Of a stretch of 64,000 bases of DNA, positions 41,703 through 50,970 are shown piece by piece; positions within the stretch are counted from its first letter, which is position 1, and each line of letters starts with the position of its first letter. The stretch is taken from contig JAGWRO010000055.1 in NCBI GenBank assembly GCA_028876495.1, positions 1-64,000 on the forward strand, in the 5' to 3' direction. A program made the translations under genes and the position numbers. Source of the DNA: Bacteroidota bacterium (GTDB lineage: Bacteria > Bacteroidota > Bacteroidia > Chitinophagales > Chitinophagaceae). The notes under the pieces were generated by a model. The model did no database searches. It was not told the DNA's origin and saw nothing but the letters and a program-made list of their open reading frames with translations.

Positions 41703-43577
41703 TTATATTTCAGTGATGATATTGCTGGTCGGTTTTCCTTCCATCATTTCAACACTCCTGGTAATAAAGGAAGTAAGCTCGTTTCCTTTCAATAATCCTT
41801 GTGAAAGCAATGCAAGGTCGGTAAGGCTTTTTACCATTTTTTCCTGCTGATCTTTATTGTTTTCGTCCAAAACTTTTTGAAATACCGGGTGATTACCATT
41901 TACGGTGAGCGTTACTTCTTCAGGCATGTTTCCGTAAAAACTTCCCATTCCGCCGCCGCCATTCATCGCCATATCTTTCATCCTTCTCATAAATTCGGGA
42001 CGGGTTGCAATTACAGGCGCAGAATCTTTTGACAAGCCTTTTATTTCAACGGTTGTATGAAGATCAGGAATTTCTACCTTAAATAATTCTTTCAGTTTTT
42101 CTTCATCTTCTTTACCTAAAACACTCTCTATGTTTTCGTTTTTATCAATCAGGTTTTCGGTAATATCTGCGTCTACTCTTACAAACTGCGTGTCGGTCCA
42201 TTTCATTTCCATATTGTTGATAAACGCAGCATCTACCAATGTTTCAAGCTTTACAACTATATAATTTTTTTGTTCTGCTGAATTTATAAAGCTGTTTTGC
42301 TGAACAGGATCAGTAGTATATAAAATAACCAGCTTTCCATCTTTATTTTTCTGCAAACTTTCTGTTGCCGCGCGATATTCTTCAAGGGTATAGAATTTCG
42401 ACTCTCCTCCTTTGGAAGGGCTGGGGGAGGCCGCTTCAAACAAATTAAACTTGTTGGCTTTGTCTAAAAATTTGTCGTCGGTAATCATTCCGTACTTTAC
42501 GAAAAGGCCAAGGCTGTCCCATTTTTGTTCAAAAGATTTTCTGTCTTCTTTAAAAAGTTCGTCTAATTTATCAGCCACTTTACGCGTGATGTAAGAGCCG
42601 ATTTTTTTCACATTCGGATCGCCCTGCAAATAACTTCTGCTAACGTTTAGCGGGATATCAGGACTATCAATTACACCATGCAGCAACATTAAAAATTCAG
42701 GAACAATATCTTTTACTTCATCGGTAACATACACCTGGTTGCTGTATAATTGAATTTTGTCTTTCTGAACTTCGAAACTGTTTTTAACTTTTGGGAAGTA
42801 AAGAATTCCGGTAAGATTAAACGGGTAATCCACATTCAGATGAATCCAGAACAATGGAGCCTCGCCAAAAGGATATAATTCTTTATAAAAATCCTGGTAA
42901 TCTTTGTCCGTAAGGTCTGCAGGTTTTTTTGTCCATGCTGGGGTTGGATTATTGATTTGTTTGTCTTCAAAGAAAATAGGAACCGGTAAAAATCTGCAGA
43001 ATTTTTCAAGCATGTGGCGAATCCTGTCGGGCTCCAGAAATTCTTTGCTTTCTTCATTGATAAACATAACCACATCAGTGCCGCGTTTTTTCTTTTTAGT
43101 TTCTTCGAAAGAATATTCAGGGCTTCCGTCACATTCCCATTTTACGGGAACTGCATCTTCTTTATAGCTTTTGGAAATAATCTCCACTTTATCACTCACC
43201 ATAAAGGAAGAATAAAATCCCAAACCAAAATGACCGATGATATTCGCTTCATTTTTACCTTTGTACTTTTCCAAAAATTCTTCTGCACCGCTAAAGGCAA
43301 CCTGGTTGATGTATTTGTCAACTTCTTCTTCTGTCATCCCGACTCCTTTATCAGAAATGGTCAAAGTTTTTTTATCCTTATCAATCTTCACGTGGATATC
43401 CGTGTTGCCGATGTCACCTTTTACTTCGCCGTTTGATGCTAACGTTTTTAATTTCTGCGTGGCATCCACTGCATTACTCACCAACTCACGGATAAAAATT
43501 TCATGATCACTATAAAGGAATTTCTTAATGATCGGGAAAATATTTTCTGTCTGGACTCTTATATTTCCTTTTTGCAT
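41703..43577 (-). CDS. htpG: Hsp90-family chaperone HtpG
   Basis: The ATG at 43577 (MQKGNIRVQTENIFPIIK) is preferred over the extension up to 43634 because it is where HtpG proteins begin. The 624-residue protein has the ATP-site elements SDHEIFIRELVSNAVDATQK, TISDKGVGMT and NIIGHFGLGFYSSFMV. It lacks the eukaryotic charged linker and has a short Pro/Ser loop (SPSPSKGGES) before the C-terminal dimer domain. It folds and remodels proteins in the cytoplasm. Confidence 0.95.
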   Translation of the reverse strand: MQKGNIRVQTENIFPIIKKFLYSDHEIFIRELVSNAVDATQKLKTLASNGEVKGDIGNTDIHVKIDKDKKTLTISDKGVGMTEEEVDKYINQVAFSGAEEFLEKYKGKNEANIIGHFGLGFYSSFMVSDKVEIISKSYKEDAVPVKWECDGSPEYSFEETKKKKRGTDVVMFINEESKEFLEPDRIRHMLEKFCRFLPVPIFFEDKQINNPTPAWTKKPADLTDKDYQDFYKELYPFGEAPLFWIHLNVDYPFNLTGILYFPKVKNSFEVQKDKIQLYSNQVYVTDEVKDIVPEFLMLLHGVIDSPDIPLNVSRSYLQGDPNVKKIGSYITRKVADKLDELFKEDRKSFEQKWDSLGLFVKYGMITDDKFLDKANKFNLFEAASPSPSKGGESKFYTLEEYRAATESLQKNKDGKLVILYTTDPVQQNSFINSAEQKNYIVVKLETLVDAAFINNMEMKWTDTQFVRVDADITENLIDKNENIESVLGKEDEEKLKELFKVEIPDLHTTVEIKGLSKDSAPVIATRPEFMRRMKDMAMNGGGGMGSFYGNMPEEVTLTVNGNHPVFQKVLDENNKDQQEKMVKSLTDLALLSQGLLKGNELTSFITRSVEMMEGKPTSNIITEI

Positions 43578-43707
43578 ACTAATTTTTTTAATTGTGTTTT
43601 TACAAAACGAATGCCATTCATTTTTTTCTGACATGATGACATCAAAAGAATCGTAAAATAAAAATCATCATTATTTCTTTGCTTACTGTAAAAGATGATT
43701 CATAAAA

Positions 43708-43733
43708 AAAGCCCTGGAATAGTTCAGGGCTTT
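43708..43733. terminator. Terminator after the OmpA-family gene
   Basis: AAAGCCCTG/CAGGGCTTT with an eight-base loop, flanked by A and T, lies 22 bases beyond the stop codon of the gene at 43755. Confidence 0.8.
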
Positions 43734-43754
43734 GATTAAGATTTTTTTAAAAAA

Positions 43755-45089
43755 TTAATAATTGGTCAATTTCATTTCAACTCTTCTGTTCTTTGCTCTT
43801 CCGGCTGCGGTATTATTGCTTGCTACCGGATCAGACTCTCCATGACCTGTTGCATTGATCCTGCTTTCACCTACACCATTTCCCATTAAGTATTGTTTTA
43901 CTGAATTTGCACGGCTTTCAGACAATTTCTGATTCAAATCTTCCCCGCCGGTATTATCTGTATAACCATCAATTTGTATTTTGTAAGAAGGATTTTCTTT
44001 TAAAATTTTTGCTACATCTTTAAGGGATGTGTAAGATTTTGCGAGCAATTTAGCACTACCGGTTCTAAAGAAAATGTTTTGCGCAGCTTTGTTTACTTTT
44101 TGCACTATTACTACATTAATAACAGGGCAACCAAAGTTAGATGCAGGTCCGGCTTCAGTCGGGCATTTATCTTCTTCATCGTTTACTCCATCTTTATCCG
44201 TATCAGGTACAGGGCATCCCTGGTAACGTGCAACTCCGGCCACATTAGGGCATTTATCTTCTTCATCATTTATTCCGTCTCCATCAGTATCAGGAATCGG
44301 GCAGCCATTGTATTTTGCCAAGCCAGCTACATCCGGGCATTTATCATCAATATCGGCAATGCCATCGCCATCTTTATCTGGGCAACCTTTCAAACTGGCA
44401 AGACCAGCTACATCAGGGCATCTGTCTACACTATCCGCCACGCCGTCATTGTCACGATCTGTAACAACGGGTACCGGAGGCGCGGGCAATTCTACTACGG
44501 GGGCCTCATACTGTTTACCCACATTTTCGATAATTCCAATTGAATGATAAAGATTGTTTGGGATAATGTTAGAAGTAAGGGTCATTCTGTATTGCGATTG
44601 TAACAAAATATAAACCTGGCTTTGAATGTTGAATTGAAAGCCAATTCCTAAGGGTACATATCCGCCAAAATCTTTATAATATCCGGCGCCTATCCCTGCG
44701 GTAAGAAAGGGGGAGAAGAAATGGTTGTCTGATACAGGACGTGCGTTAATGGCTACTTCACCTTCTGCGGCTATACCATTTCCATTATTCTTAGTTTTAG
44801 GAAGATATTCATAAAATACACCACCTAATCTTGCAGAAAAATCGAAATATTTGTTAAGACCTTTCCAAAAAGAAACAGAAATTGCCGGGCTCATTTTCCC
44901 AAAATGCGTAATATCACTATTCTTAAATGCTGATTTTAAAGAAGAGGAGTCAAGATAGGCGGGAGAAGTAAAGTCTGCCAATCCAAAATTGAAACCGAAA
45001 CCATCCTGCTTCACAGGGGAATATGGTGTTTGAGCTTTCACAATGGAAGTAGCTGATATAATAAAAAGTGAAATAAATAATTTTTTCAT
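43755..45089 (-). CDS. OmpA-family outer membrane protein with thrombospondin type 3 repeats
   Basis: The ATG at 45089 (MKKLFISLFIISATSIVKAQ) begins a signal peptide; the upstream 49 residues do not look real. Of 444 residues, 20-210 form a beta-barrel-like domain. Residues near 225-335 hold four Ca-binding TSP3 repeats (DRDNDGVADSVDRCPDVAG, DKDGDGIADIDDKCPD, DTDGDGINDEEDKCPN, DTDKDGVNDEEDKCPT). The end is an OmpA domain (NQKLSESRANSVKQYL, then ARINATGHGESDP-like) that binds peptidoglycan. It is a structural envelope protein. Confidence 0.9.
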   Translation of the reverse strand: MKKLFISLFIISATSIVKAQTPYSPVKQDGFGFNFGLADFTSPAYLDSSSLKSAFKNSDITHFGKMSPAISVSFWKGLNKYFDFSARLGGVFYEYLPKTKNNGNGIAAEGEVAINARPVSDNHFFSPFLTAGIGAGYYKDFGGYVPLGIGFQFNIQSQVYILLQSQYRMTLTSNIIPNNLYHSIGIIENVGKQYEAPVVELPAPPVPVVTDRDNDGVADSVDRCPDVAGLASLKGCPDKDGDGIADIDDKCPDVAGLAKYNGCPIPDTDGDGINDEEDKCPNVAGVARYQGCPVPDTDKDGVNDEEDKCPTEAGPASNFGCPVINVVIVQKVNKAAQNIFFRTGSAKLLAKSYTSLKDVAKILKENPSYKIQIDGYTDNTGGEDLNQKLSESRANSVKQYLMGNGVGESRINATGHGESDPVASNNTAAGRAKNRRVEMKLTNY

Positions 45090-45224
45090 ACTTAAATATT
45101 TAGTTGTAAAATAATTAGTGTTGATTTGTTTCTTAATAATATTTTCAAAAGTACTAACAAATAATATTCCGATATTTAAAATAGTGGGACCCTTTAAATA
45201 AATTTTTATTATTGTGGCCGTTTT

Positions 45225-45255
45225 TTGCAACCACAAACTGATTAAGTTATATTTG
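45225..45255 (+). promoter_or_regulatory. Promoter of tRNA-Arg
   Basis: A -33 TTG (45225-45227), a 20-base spacer and a perfect -7 TATATTTG (45248-45255) precede the tRNA by about 46 bases. Confidence 0.7.
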
Positions 45256-45300
45256 CAAAACTTTTTTTAAGTCTATAAGAAAAGGGAAATCAATTAAAAC

Positions 45301-45373
45301 GGCCCCGTAGCTCAGTGGATAGAGCAACAGCCTTCTAAGCTGTGGGTCGAACGTTCGAGTCGTTCCGGGGTCA
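45301..45373 (+). tRNA. tRNA-Arg (anticodon UCU)
   Basis: The cloverleaf is readable: acceptor GGCCCCG with CGGGGTC, a D loop from AGCTCAGTGGATAGAGC, anticodon loop CTTCTAA (UCU) on ACAGC/GCTGT, and a T arm around GTTCGAGTC. The discriminator is A. CCA is not encoded. Confidence 0.93.
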
Positions 45374-45442
45374 CTGTTTTATTCTCTCAAAATTATTATC
45401 CGTTCGCATATTCAAAGCTCAACAATTACTTTAAGAAATACA

Positions 45443-46114
45443 ATGGATATTCAAATTGAAGAAAGCTGGAAAAAAGAATTAAAAGAAGAATTCGAAAAAA
45501 CTTATTTTCAATACATTATTACTTTTTTGAAAGCTGAAAAAGCTTCAGGGAAAATTATATACCCTCCCGGCCCTTTAATTTTTAATGCTTTTAAACAAAC
45601 ACCTTTTGATAAAGTAAAAGTGGTGTTACTCGGGCAGGATCCTTATCATAATAAAGGGCAGGCGAATGGTTTAAGTTTTTCGGTACCTGATGGTGTACCC
45701 AAACCGCCATCTCTTGTAAATATTTTTAAAGAAATAAAAAATGACTTAGGTATAGAAATTCCCCAAAACGGGAATCTTGAAAAATGGGCAGCGCAAGGAG
45801 TTCTTCTTTTAAATGCTTCTTTAACTGTACGTGAAAATGAACCCGGAAGCCATGCGCGTATTGGGTGGTTGCAATTTACTGATCATGTCATAAAAAAAAT
45901 TTCTGAAGAAAAAGAAGGAATTATTTTTTTACTTTGGGGGAAATTTGCACAAGAAAAGCAATCGCTGATAGATGAAACGAAACACTTTGTTTTAAAGGCC
46001 GCGCATCCCTCTCCTTATAGTGCTAACAATGGTTTTTTTGGATGTAAACACTTTTCCAGAACCAATGAATTATTGATGAAACAACACAAATCTCCCATTG
46101 ACTGGAAAATTTAA
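45443..46114 (+). CDS. ung: Uracil-DNA glycosylase
   Basis: The 223-residue protein has the family-1 signature GQDPYHNKGQANGLSFSV with catalytic D66, and the HPSPYSANNGFFGCKHFSRT loop with the catalytic His. It removes uracil from DNA in base-excision repair. The acyltransferase frame overlaps its 3' end by 17 bases if translated from the TTG. Confidence 0.95.
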   Translation: MDIQIEESWKKELKEEFEKTYFQYIITFLKAEKASGKIIYPPGPLIFNAFKQTPFDKVKVVLLGQDPYHNKGQANGLSFSVPDGVPKPPSLVNIFKEIKNDLGIEIPQNGNLEKWAAQGVLLLNASLTVRENEPGSHARIGWLQFTDHVIKKISEEKEGIIFLLWGKFAQEKQSLIDETKHFVLKAAHPSPYSANNGFFGCKHFSRTNELLMKQHKSPIDWKI

Positions 46115-46892
46115 AGAAGTAAATCAACAAATTTTGAAGAATCTTATTTTTAGAATTTTAGCGGCCTGGGCAATTATTATTTTTGTAATTACCTTACTCC
46201 CTGTTGTTTTGCTGATGTGGATTATAGGCTTATATAATGAACCAAAACGGACCCGTTATTTCAGAGTGATATCCAAAATCTGGATGCGAATTTTTTTCTT
46301 TCTTACAGGATGCAATTTAAAGATAAAGGGTAAAGAAAATTTTGTAGCAGGAGAAAGATACATTATAACATGCAACCATAATTCATTGATGGATGTACCT
46401 GTGGCTACGCCATTTATCCCCGGCGCTAATAAAACTATTGCGAAATCTGAAATGGCAAAAATTCCTTTATTTGGATTAATTTATAAAAGAGGTTCTGTAT
46501 TGGTTGATAGAAAAGATAAAAAAAGCAGGCAGGATAGTTTTAGAAAAATGAAAAATGTGCTTGCATTGGGAATGCACATGTGTATCTACCCGGAAGGCAC
46601 AAGAAATAAAACTGATTTACCATTAAAAGAATTTCATGATGGAGCATTTAAATTGGCAACAGAAACTTCTGCTTCAATCATCCCAGCTCTTATTTTTAAT
46701 ACCAGAAAAGTTCTTCCTCCGGGGAAATCTTTTTATTTCCATCCTGCTAAAATGGAAATACATTTTTTGAAGCCGGTAAAAGTAGAGGAGGGAGATAATT
46801 ATGAATTATTGAAAGAAAAAATTCACAGGATAATGAGTGATTATTATTTGCAACATCAAAAAAACAACCAGGAAAAGTTGCTGGCATATTGA
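46098..46892 (+). CDS. plsC: 1-acylglycerol-3-phosphate acyltransferase (PlsC-like)
   Basis: The 264-residue protein begins with a membrane segment (ILAAWAIIIFVITLLPVVLL). It carries the acyltransferase motifs NHNSLMD (H-x4-D, around 94-100) and YPEGTRNKTDLPLKEFHDGA. It converts lysophosphatidate to phosphatidate for membrane lipid synthesis. The start is uncertain: 46098 is a TTG inside ung, and no ATG lies before the membrane segment. Confidence 0.82.
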   Translation: MTGKFKEVNQQILKNLIFRILAAWAIIIFVITLLPVVLLMWIIGLYNEPKRTRYFRVISKIWMRIFFFLTGCNLKIKGKENFVAGERYIITCNHNSLMDVPVATPFIPGANKTIAKSEMAKIPLFGLIYKRGSVLVDRKDKKSRQDSFRKMKNVLALGMHMCIYPEGTRNKTDLPLKEFHDGAFKLATETSASIIPALIFNTRKVLPPGKSFYFHPAKMEIHFLKPVKVEEGDNYELLKEKIHRIMSDYYLQHQKNNQEKLLAY

Positions 46893-46894
46893 TT

Positions 46895-47560
46895 TTATTC
46901 AATCATTTTATTCCTCATTCCATACATTAGCAAACCGCCGATTGTTTTAGCACCTACCTTGTTTTTCATATTTTGACGGATGGTTTCTATGGTTCGTGGA
47001 CTCAAAAAAATAATTTTTGAAATTTCATCAGTTGTTTTGTCTTCTCCCAAAAGTTGAAGAATTTTCAATTCCTTCTCATTAAAAGTTACGGGAACCTGGT
47101 TGCCATAGTGCCTGCGTATATTTTTTTTCTGCAGTAATTTACCCATTACTGCTTTGTTTACCAATTGATTGAAGTAAAATTCTTCATTCATACATGTAAG
47201 AATTGCTTCATATATTTCGTCGGGATCTGTTGTTTTAGTGAGATAAGCATTTGCGCCCATTTCCATCATTTTGCTGATCATTTGCTGATCATCATACATG
47301 GAAAGGACAATGATCTTGAGATCTTCATATTCTTTGCGAAGCATTTCAATTGCGTTAATTCCATCAATTTCAGGCATTCTGATATCCATCAATAGTAAAT
47401 CCGGTTTCTTAATGGTCATTTTGTGCATCAGATCTTTACCGTCTTCTGCTTCCCAAATCATCTTGAGGTCTTCCTTGGGATTAAGTGCCATTTTTATTCC
47501 GTCTCTAAAAATCTTGTGGTCATCCGCAATAGCGATTTTGATAATGGTAGATAGTGACAT
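46895..47560 (-). CDS. NarL/LuxR-type response regulator
   Basis: The 221-residue protein has a receiver domain (IKIAIADDHKIFRDGIKMAL; phospho-acceptor Asp in LLLMDIRMPEIDG; Lys in AYLTKTTDPDE) and a LuxR HTH (NEKELKILQLLGEDKTTDEI, then SPRTIETIRQNMK). It is an orphan, though a kinase/regulator pair lies about 2 kb away in the same region, and the two regulators resemble each other closely in their receivers. It ends two bases from plsC, in convergence. Confidence 0.88.
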   Translation of the reverse strand: MSLSTIIKIAIADDHKIFRDGIKMALNPKEDLKMIWEAEDGKDLMHKMTIKKPDLLLMDIRMPEIDGINAIEMLRKEYEDLKIIVLSMYDDQQMISKMMEMGANAYLTKTTDPDEIYEAILTCMNEEFYFNQLVNKAVMGKLLQKKNIRRHYGNQVPVTFNEKELKILQLLGEDKTTDEISKIIFLSPRTIETIRQNMKNKVGAKTIGGLLMYGMRNKMIE

Positions 47561-48261
47561 TGAATATAAATCTTAGGGATAGTGTAAATATAGTTACAAT
47601 AACGAATAATTTGAAAGTATATTACTTATTTTACGATTAAAAATTTAAATTTTCAGGAAAAGCTACTATCGTAAAATTACGTATTTCTATTTAGTAGATT
47701 TCCCTTCTCATTTTGCGCTTTTTGCAGTGAATCCGTATTATTGCGACGCCTAAAAAAGCGAAAAGATTCTATAGGCAACTAAAACTTGTTAACTTATTTT
47801 TGAATTGTTGATTGGCATCAGTCTTGCTATTAATATCCAATTAGTATTTGCTTTTAATTACAGGTGAATTATCCAAAAAACCAAAAAAATATCCTTAAAA
47901 CCTTATTATTTAAAGATTGATGCCGGTTAACAACTTCATTTGTTTCGCTTTAAAATCCTAAATCCAGGCATTTATCTCCGCCTGGTTTTTTTGTTTCCAT
48001 TTTTCAAACTTAGTACAATTACGATCGTAAAAAAACTATTTTTATCATAGTAAATTTACTATATTTACATCGTAGTATTACCCATTTTTTAAACGTTAAT
48101 TTACTTTTTTTTTCGCTGAAATGCTTGTCAGTACTCTGTTTTAGCGAAAATACATCAATTGAATCATAAAATGGCCAGTTGTTCATGAAAATTATTTGAG
48201 TGAAGTTAGATGTCTGATTACTCTAATAAACCGCTTTAAAAACAACAAAAAACTTACAATT
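47561..48261. other. Long AT-rich intergenic region
   Basis: No protein frame is convincing. It contains a terminator-like hairpin at 47964-47992 with no gene before it on its strand, and two palindromes (TACGATCGTA at 48020-48029 and AGTAAATTTACT at 48049-48060) upstream of the gene at 48262. The palindromes may be regulator sites. Confidence 0.55.
47964..47992 (+). terminator. Orphan rho-independent terminator (possible small-RNA 3' end)
   Basis: CCAGGC/GCCTGG with a ten-base loop is followed by seven T on the plus strand only. The nearest plus-strand gene upstream is plsC, over 1 kb away, with a minus-strand gene in between. This suggests an unannotated small transcript ending here. Confidence 0.55.
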
Positions 48262-48615
48262 ATGACAAAAAATGCAATTGAAACCAAAAACCTCGCGGAA
48301 GTAGGCGCGGACATTGGATTAGCAGAAGGAAAAAGACTAGTCGAAAACTTCAGAGAAGCTAATCCAAATGCAACACCAGGTTATTTTATTGGCCGTAACA
48401 TTATCGATCAGGTATTAAGCCAGCCAGGCTGTGTAGGAATTAATTTCCGCAAATGCCTTTCAGAAAACAACGAAGAACATCTGGTTTATACTGGTGTTGA
48501 TGCAGAAGGAAAAGATATCCTTCAATTTTCAGTTGTTACCAATACTGGTGATATTGAAAAATATGATGGTATCGTAGCTGATAAGATTATTATTGACTGG
48601 AGCCTTCTTGGGTAG
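48262..48615 (+). CDS. Hypothetical protein, 117 residues
   Basis: The ATG at 48262 (MTKNAIETKNLAEVGADIGL) gives a soluble alpha/beta protein. It includes KRLVENFREANPNATPGYF, GRNIIDQVLSQPGCVGINFR and a C-terminal DKIIIDWSLLG. I do not recognise a family or active site. It sits alone between the response regulator and the two-component genes, in a region with palindromes upstream, so it may be regulated by one of these regulators. Confidence 0.65.
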   Translation: MTKNAIETKNLAEVGADIGLAEGKRLVENFREANPNATPGYFIGRNIIDQVLSQPGCVGINFRKCLSENNEEHLVYTGVDAEGKDILQFSVVTNTGDIEKYDGIVADKIIIDWSLLG

Positions 48616-48764
48616 ATAATAATCTACAACCACCTAGTTCAAACGGATTTATTTTTTGGCCATGTAATAAAATTTGAAATATGGAGTTATATTTGAAGTA
48701 AATTTAACTGCATATTTTTAAGATACTTTTATATACCGGAATTTTTTCAAGCACACTACCTTTA

Positions 48765-49418
48765 GTGTTTTACTTGCTTTTTAAATTAAAAAGCAAGCGA
48801 AAATCACTGAGGGTAGTGTTTTTTTATATCCTTTATTGTATCTTTAATGAAGGAATGAGTTATTATCTACAAAGTATTCAAAGTGAATACTTTCTATTTC
48901 TCCTTTATTCTTTTACGGTTATCGAATATTCTTTTTTCTGTTATTATCTATATTTAATTCTTCCTAAGAGGGGAATTAGGAAATCAATTCCTTTTATTTG
49001 GCTTGGATTTATTGTCTTTGCATTTATAGATTCAACTTTTATTAATAAGGACGTTGGTTTTGATTCCTTTACTTCTGGTATAGAATCAATTATCATCATT
49101 TTATTTTGTATTTATTATCTGTATACTCAATTAAAGGGTTCTAATAACTTACTGATCTATTCAACTTTTAATTTTTGGGTGGTCATAACTTTTCTTATCT
49201 ATTTCTGCGGAACCTTTTTTCTTTATTTAATGACAGCCAGCATGCAGCACCAGATTTCTTTTCAAAAACAATATTTTATCATCAATATTTCATTTAATAT
49301 TTTGAAAAATATTCTATTATGCATAGCAATGACAATGAAACTAAATGATACAGTAAGCCAACAAAAAAACGCTATTCCTAAATTGGATGACGAGCTTTTT
49401 TTTAATAAAAAAATTTAA
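48765..49418 (+). CDS. Integral membrane protein of unknown function
   Basis: The 217-residue protein, starting at a GTG, is very hydrophobic, with about six likely membrane segments and a polar C-terminal tail. It begins 12 bases before the histidine kinase gene's upstream gap and has the same orientation, so it may be the sensory partner of that kinase. No conserved motif is visible. Confidence 0.65.
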   Translation: MFYLLFKLKSKRKSLRVVFFYILYCIFNEGMSYYLQSIQSEYFLFLLYSFTVIEYSFFCYYLYLILPKRGIRKSIPFIWLGFIVFAFIDSTFINKDVGFDSFTSGIESIIIILFCIYYLYTQLKGSNNLLIYSTFNFWVVITFLIYFCGTFFLYLMTASMQHQISFQKQYFIINISFNILKNILLCIAMTMKLNDTVSQQKNAIPKLDDELFFNKKI

Positions 49419-49430
49419 TTACCAATCTGA

Positions 49431-50249
49431 ATGTTTTTTTTACAAACTACTTTAGGTGTATCGAGTGTACTGATATTAGGCACGCTTGGTATGTTCTTTA
49501 TGGCCATTACGTTGGTCTCTATTGTAGTTTTTCATCAACGCAGGGTAATCAGGTTTAATAAGCAAATTCAAAAGATGGAAGAAGAACGGCAGCAAATGTT
49601 GCTTCGTGCTTCCATTCAATTCCAGGAAGAAGAAAGGCAACGTATTGCTGCAGACCTTCACGATGATGCCGGGCCTTTGTTAGCTACAGCAAGGCTTTAT
49701 TTAAATGAAAATCTCATTCACCAGGAGCCTGCGTTACAACTTCAATCTATATTTAGTGCCAAACAAATTATTGATGACAGTATTCAACTGATCAGGAATA
49801 TTTCTCATAGCCTGATGCCTCCTACCTTAAAGAACTTCGGGCTTGAGGCAGCAATTAAAGATCTTTTCGATAAGATAAATGGTTCTGGTGTAATTAACTC
49901 AAGCGCGCGTTTTCATGATAACCGTCAAAGATTGAACGATGAGCAGGAATTACTTGTATTTCGTATTCTGCAGGAATTAGTAACGAATATTATTAAACAC
50001 AGTAGCGCAGGGTTTATCCATCTTACTCAAAATGCGCAGGGAAATCTTGTTTACTTTCGTATTCACCATGACGGCAAAGGAATATTGCAACAGGATTTTG
50101 AAAAAATGGAGCAGGGGTCTTCCGGTTTAGGTTTAAAAAATATTCAAAGCAGGATAAGAGTTTTAAGAGGTAAAATATATTTTGAAATAGATAACACACA
50201 TACATATTATAAGGTAACAATTGAAGTTCCGAGAGAGCCGATTAAATAA
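49431..50249 (+). CDS. Sensor histidine kinase (NarX/HisKA_3 type)
   Basis: The 272-residue kinase has one N-terminal transmembrane segment (about 10-32), a coiled linker, the dimerisation motif EERQRIAADLHDDAGPLLA (His in DLHDD, around 72-90) and an HATPase domain (LQELVTNIIKHSS and GLGLKNIQSRIRVLRG). It follows the membrane protein by 12 bases and precedes a regulator by 54. It phosphorylates a NarL-type regulator, most simply the one at 50304. Confidence 0.9.
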   Translation: MFFLQTTLGVSSVLILGTLGMFFMAITLVSIVVFHQRRVIRFNKQIQKMEEERQQMLLRASIQFQEEERQRIAADLHDDAGPLLATARLYLNENLIHQEPALQLQSIFSAKQIIDDSIQLIRNISHSLMPPTLKNFGLEAAIKDLFDKINGSGVINSSARFHDNRQRLNDEQELLVFRILQELVTNIIKHSSAGFIHLTQNAQGNLVYFRIHHDGKGILQQDFEKMEQGSSGLGLKNIQSRIRVLRGKIYFEIDNTHTYYKVTIEVPREPIK

Positions 50250-50303
50250 AATTGTTGTATTTTATATTTTTTTCTATTATCTTTTGCCTCCAAGCTATTA
50301 TAT

Positions 50304-50960
50304 ATGACCCCCGAAAACATCAAAGTAGCCATAGCAGATGATCATAAAATTTTCAGGAAGGGAGTGATTCTTTCCCTTAAAGTATACCATAATATTGATT
50401 TTATATTAGAGGCTGAGAATGGAGAGGAGCTTATAAAAGGTATTGAAAAAGAGCAACCGGATATAGTTTTGATGGATTTGAAAATGCCGGTAAAAGACGG
50501 AATAGAAACTACAAAATATCTCAACAAGCATTATCCTAAAATCAGAATATTAATTCTTACAATGTATGAAGATGAGAGATTTGTAGGTCACTTGATGGAT
50601 AGCGGTGCAAATGGCTATTTATTGAAGAGTACAGAGCCCGCAGAAATAAAGCAAGGAATTATTGATGTAATGAATACAGGTTTTTATTTAAATAATTTTG
50701 TAAACCGGGTGCTCATAAAAAAGAATTATGCAAAGCAAAAATTCAATCCTAATTTAAATAGTGAGATCGTAATAAGTGAAAGAGAAAAAGAGGTGTTATC
50801 ATTAGTTTGCATGGAGTATACAGCACAGGAAATTGCCCAGAAGATGGAGATCAGTCCAAGAACAGTTGAAGCGATTAAAGACAGGTTGATGGAAAGATTT
50901 GGGGTAAAGAATTCAGTTGGGCTTGTATTTTTTGCAATGAAGAATTCTTTGATAGATTAA
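50304..50960 (+). CDS. NarL/LuxR-type response regulator
   Basis: The 218-residue regulator has a receiver domain (VAIADDHKIFRKGVILSL; Asp in IVLMDLKMPVKDG; Lys in YLLKSTEPAE) and a C-terminal HTH (SEREKEVLSLVCMEYTAQEI, then SPRTVEAIKDRLM). Encoded next to the histidine kinase, it is its probable partner. It is close in sequence to the regulator at 46895, so one is likely a duplicate of the other. Confidence 0.9.
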   Translation: MTPENIKVAIADDHKIFRKGVILSLKVYHNIDFILEAENGEELIKGIEKEQPDIVLMDLKMPVKDGIETTKYLNKHYPKIRILILTMYEDERFVGHLMDSGANGYLLKSTEPAEIKQGIIDVMNTGFYLNNFVNRVLIKKNYAKQKFNPNLNSEIVISEREKEVLSLVCMEYTAQEIAQKMEISPRTVEAIKDRLMERFGVKNSVGLVFFAMKNSLID

Positions 50961-50970
50961 AAATAGTGCA

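Noticed and set aside
45090-45236. 49-residue N-terminal extension of the OmpA-family protein
   Set aside because: It precedes a clean signal peptide and contains a possible -7 box on the minus strand (45146-45153), so it is promoter sequence.
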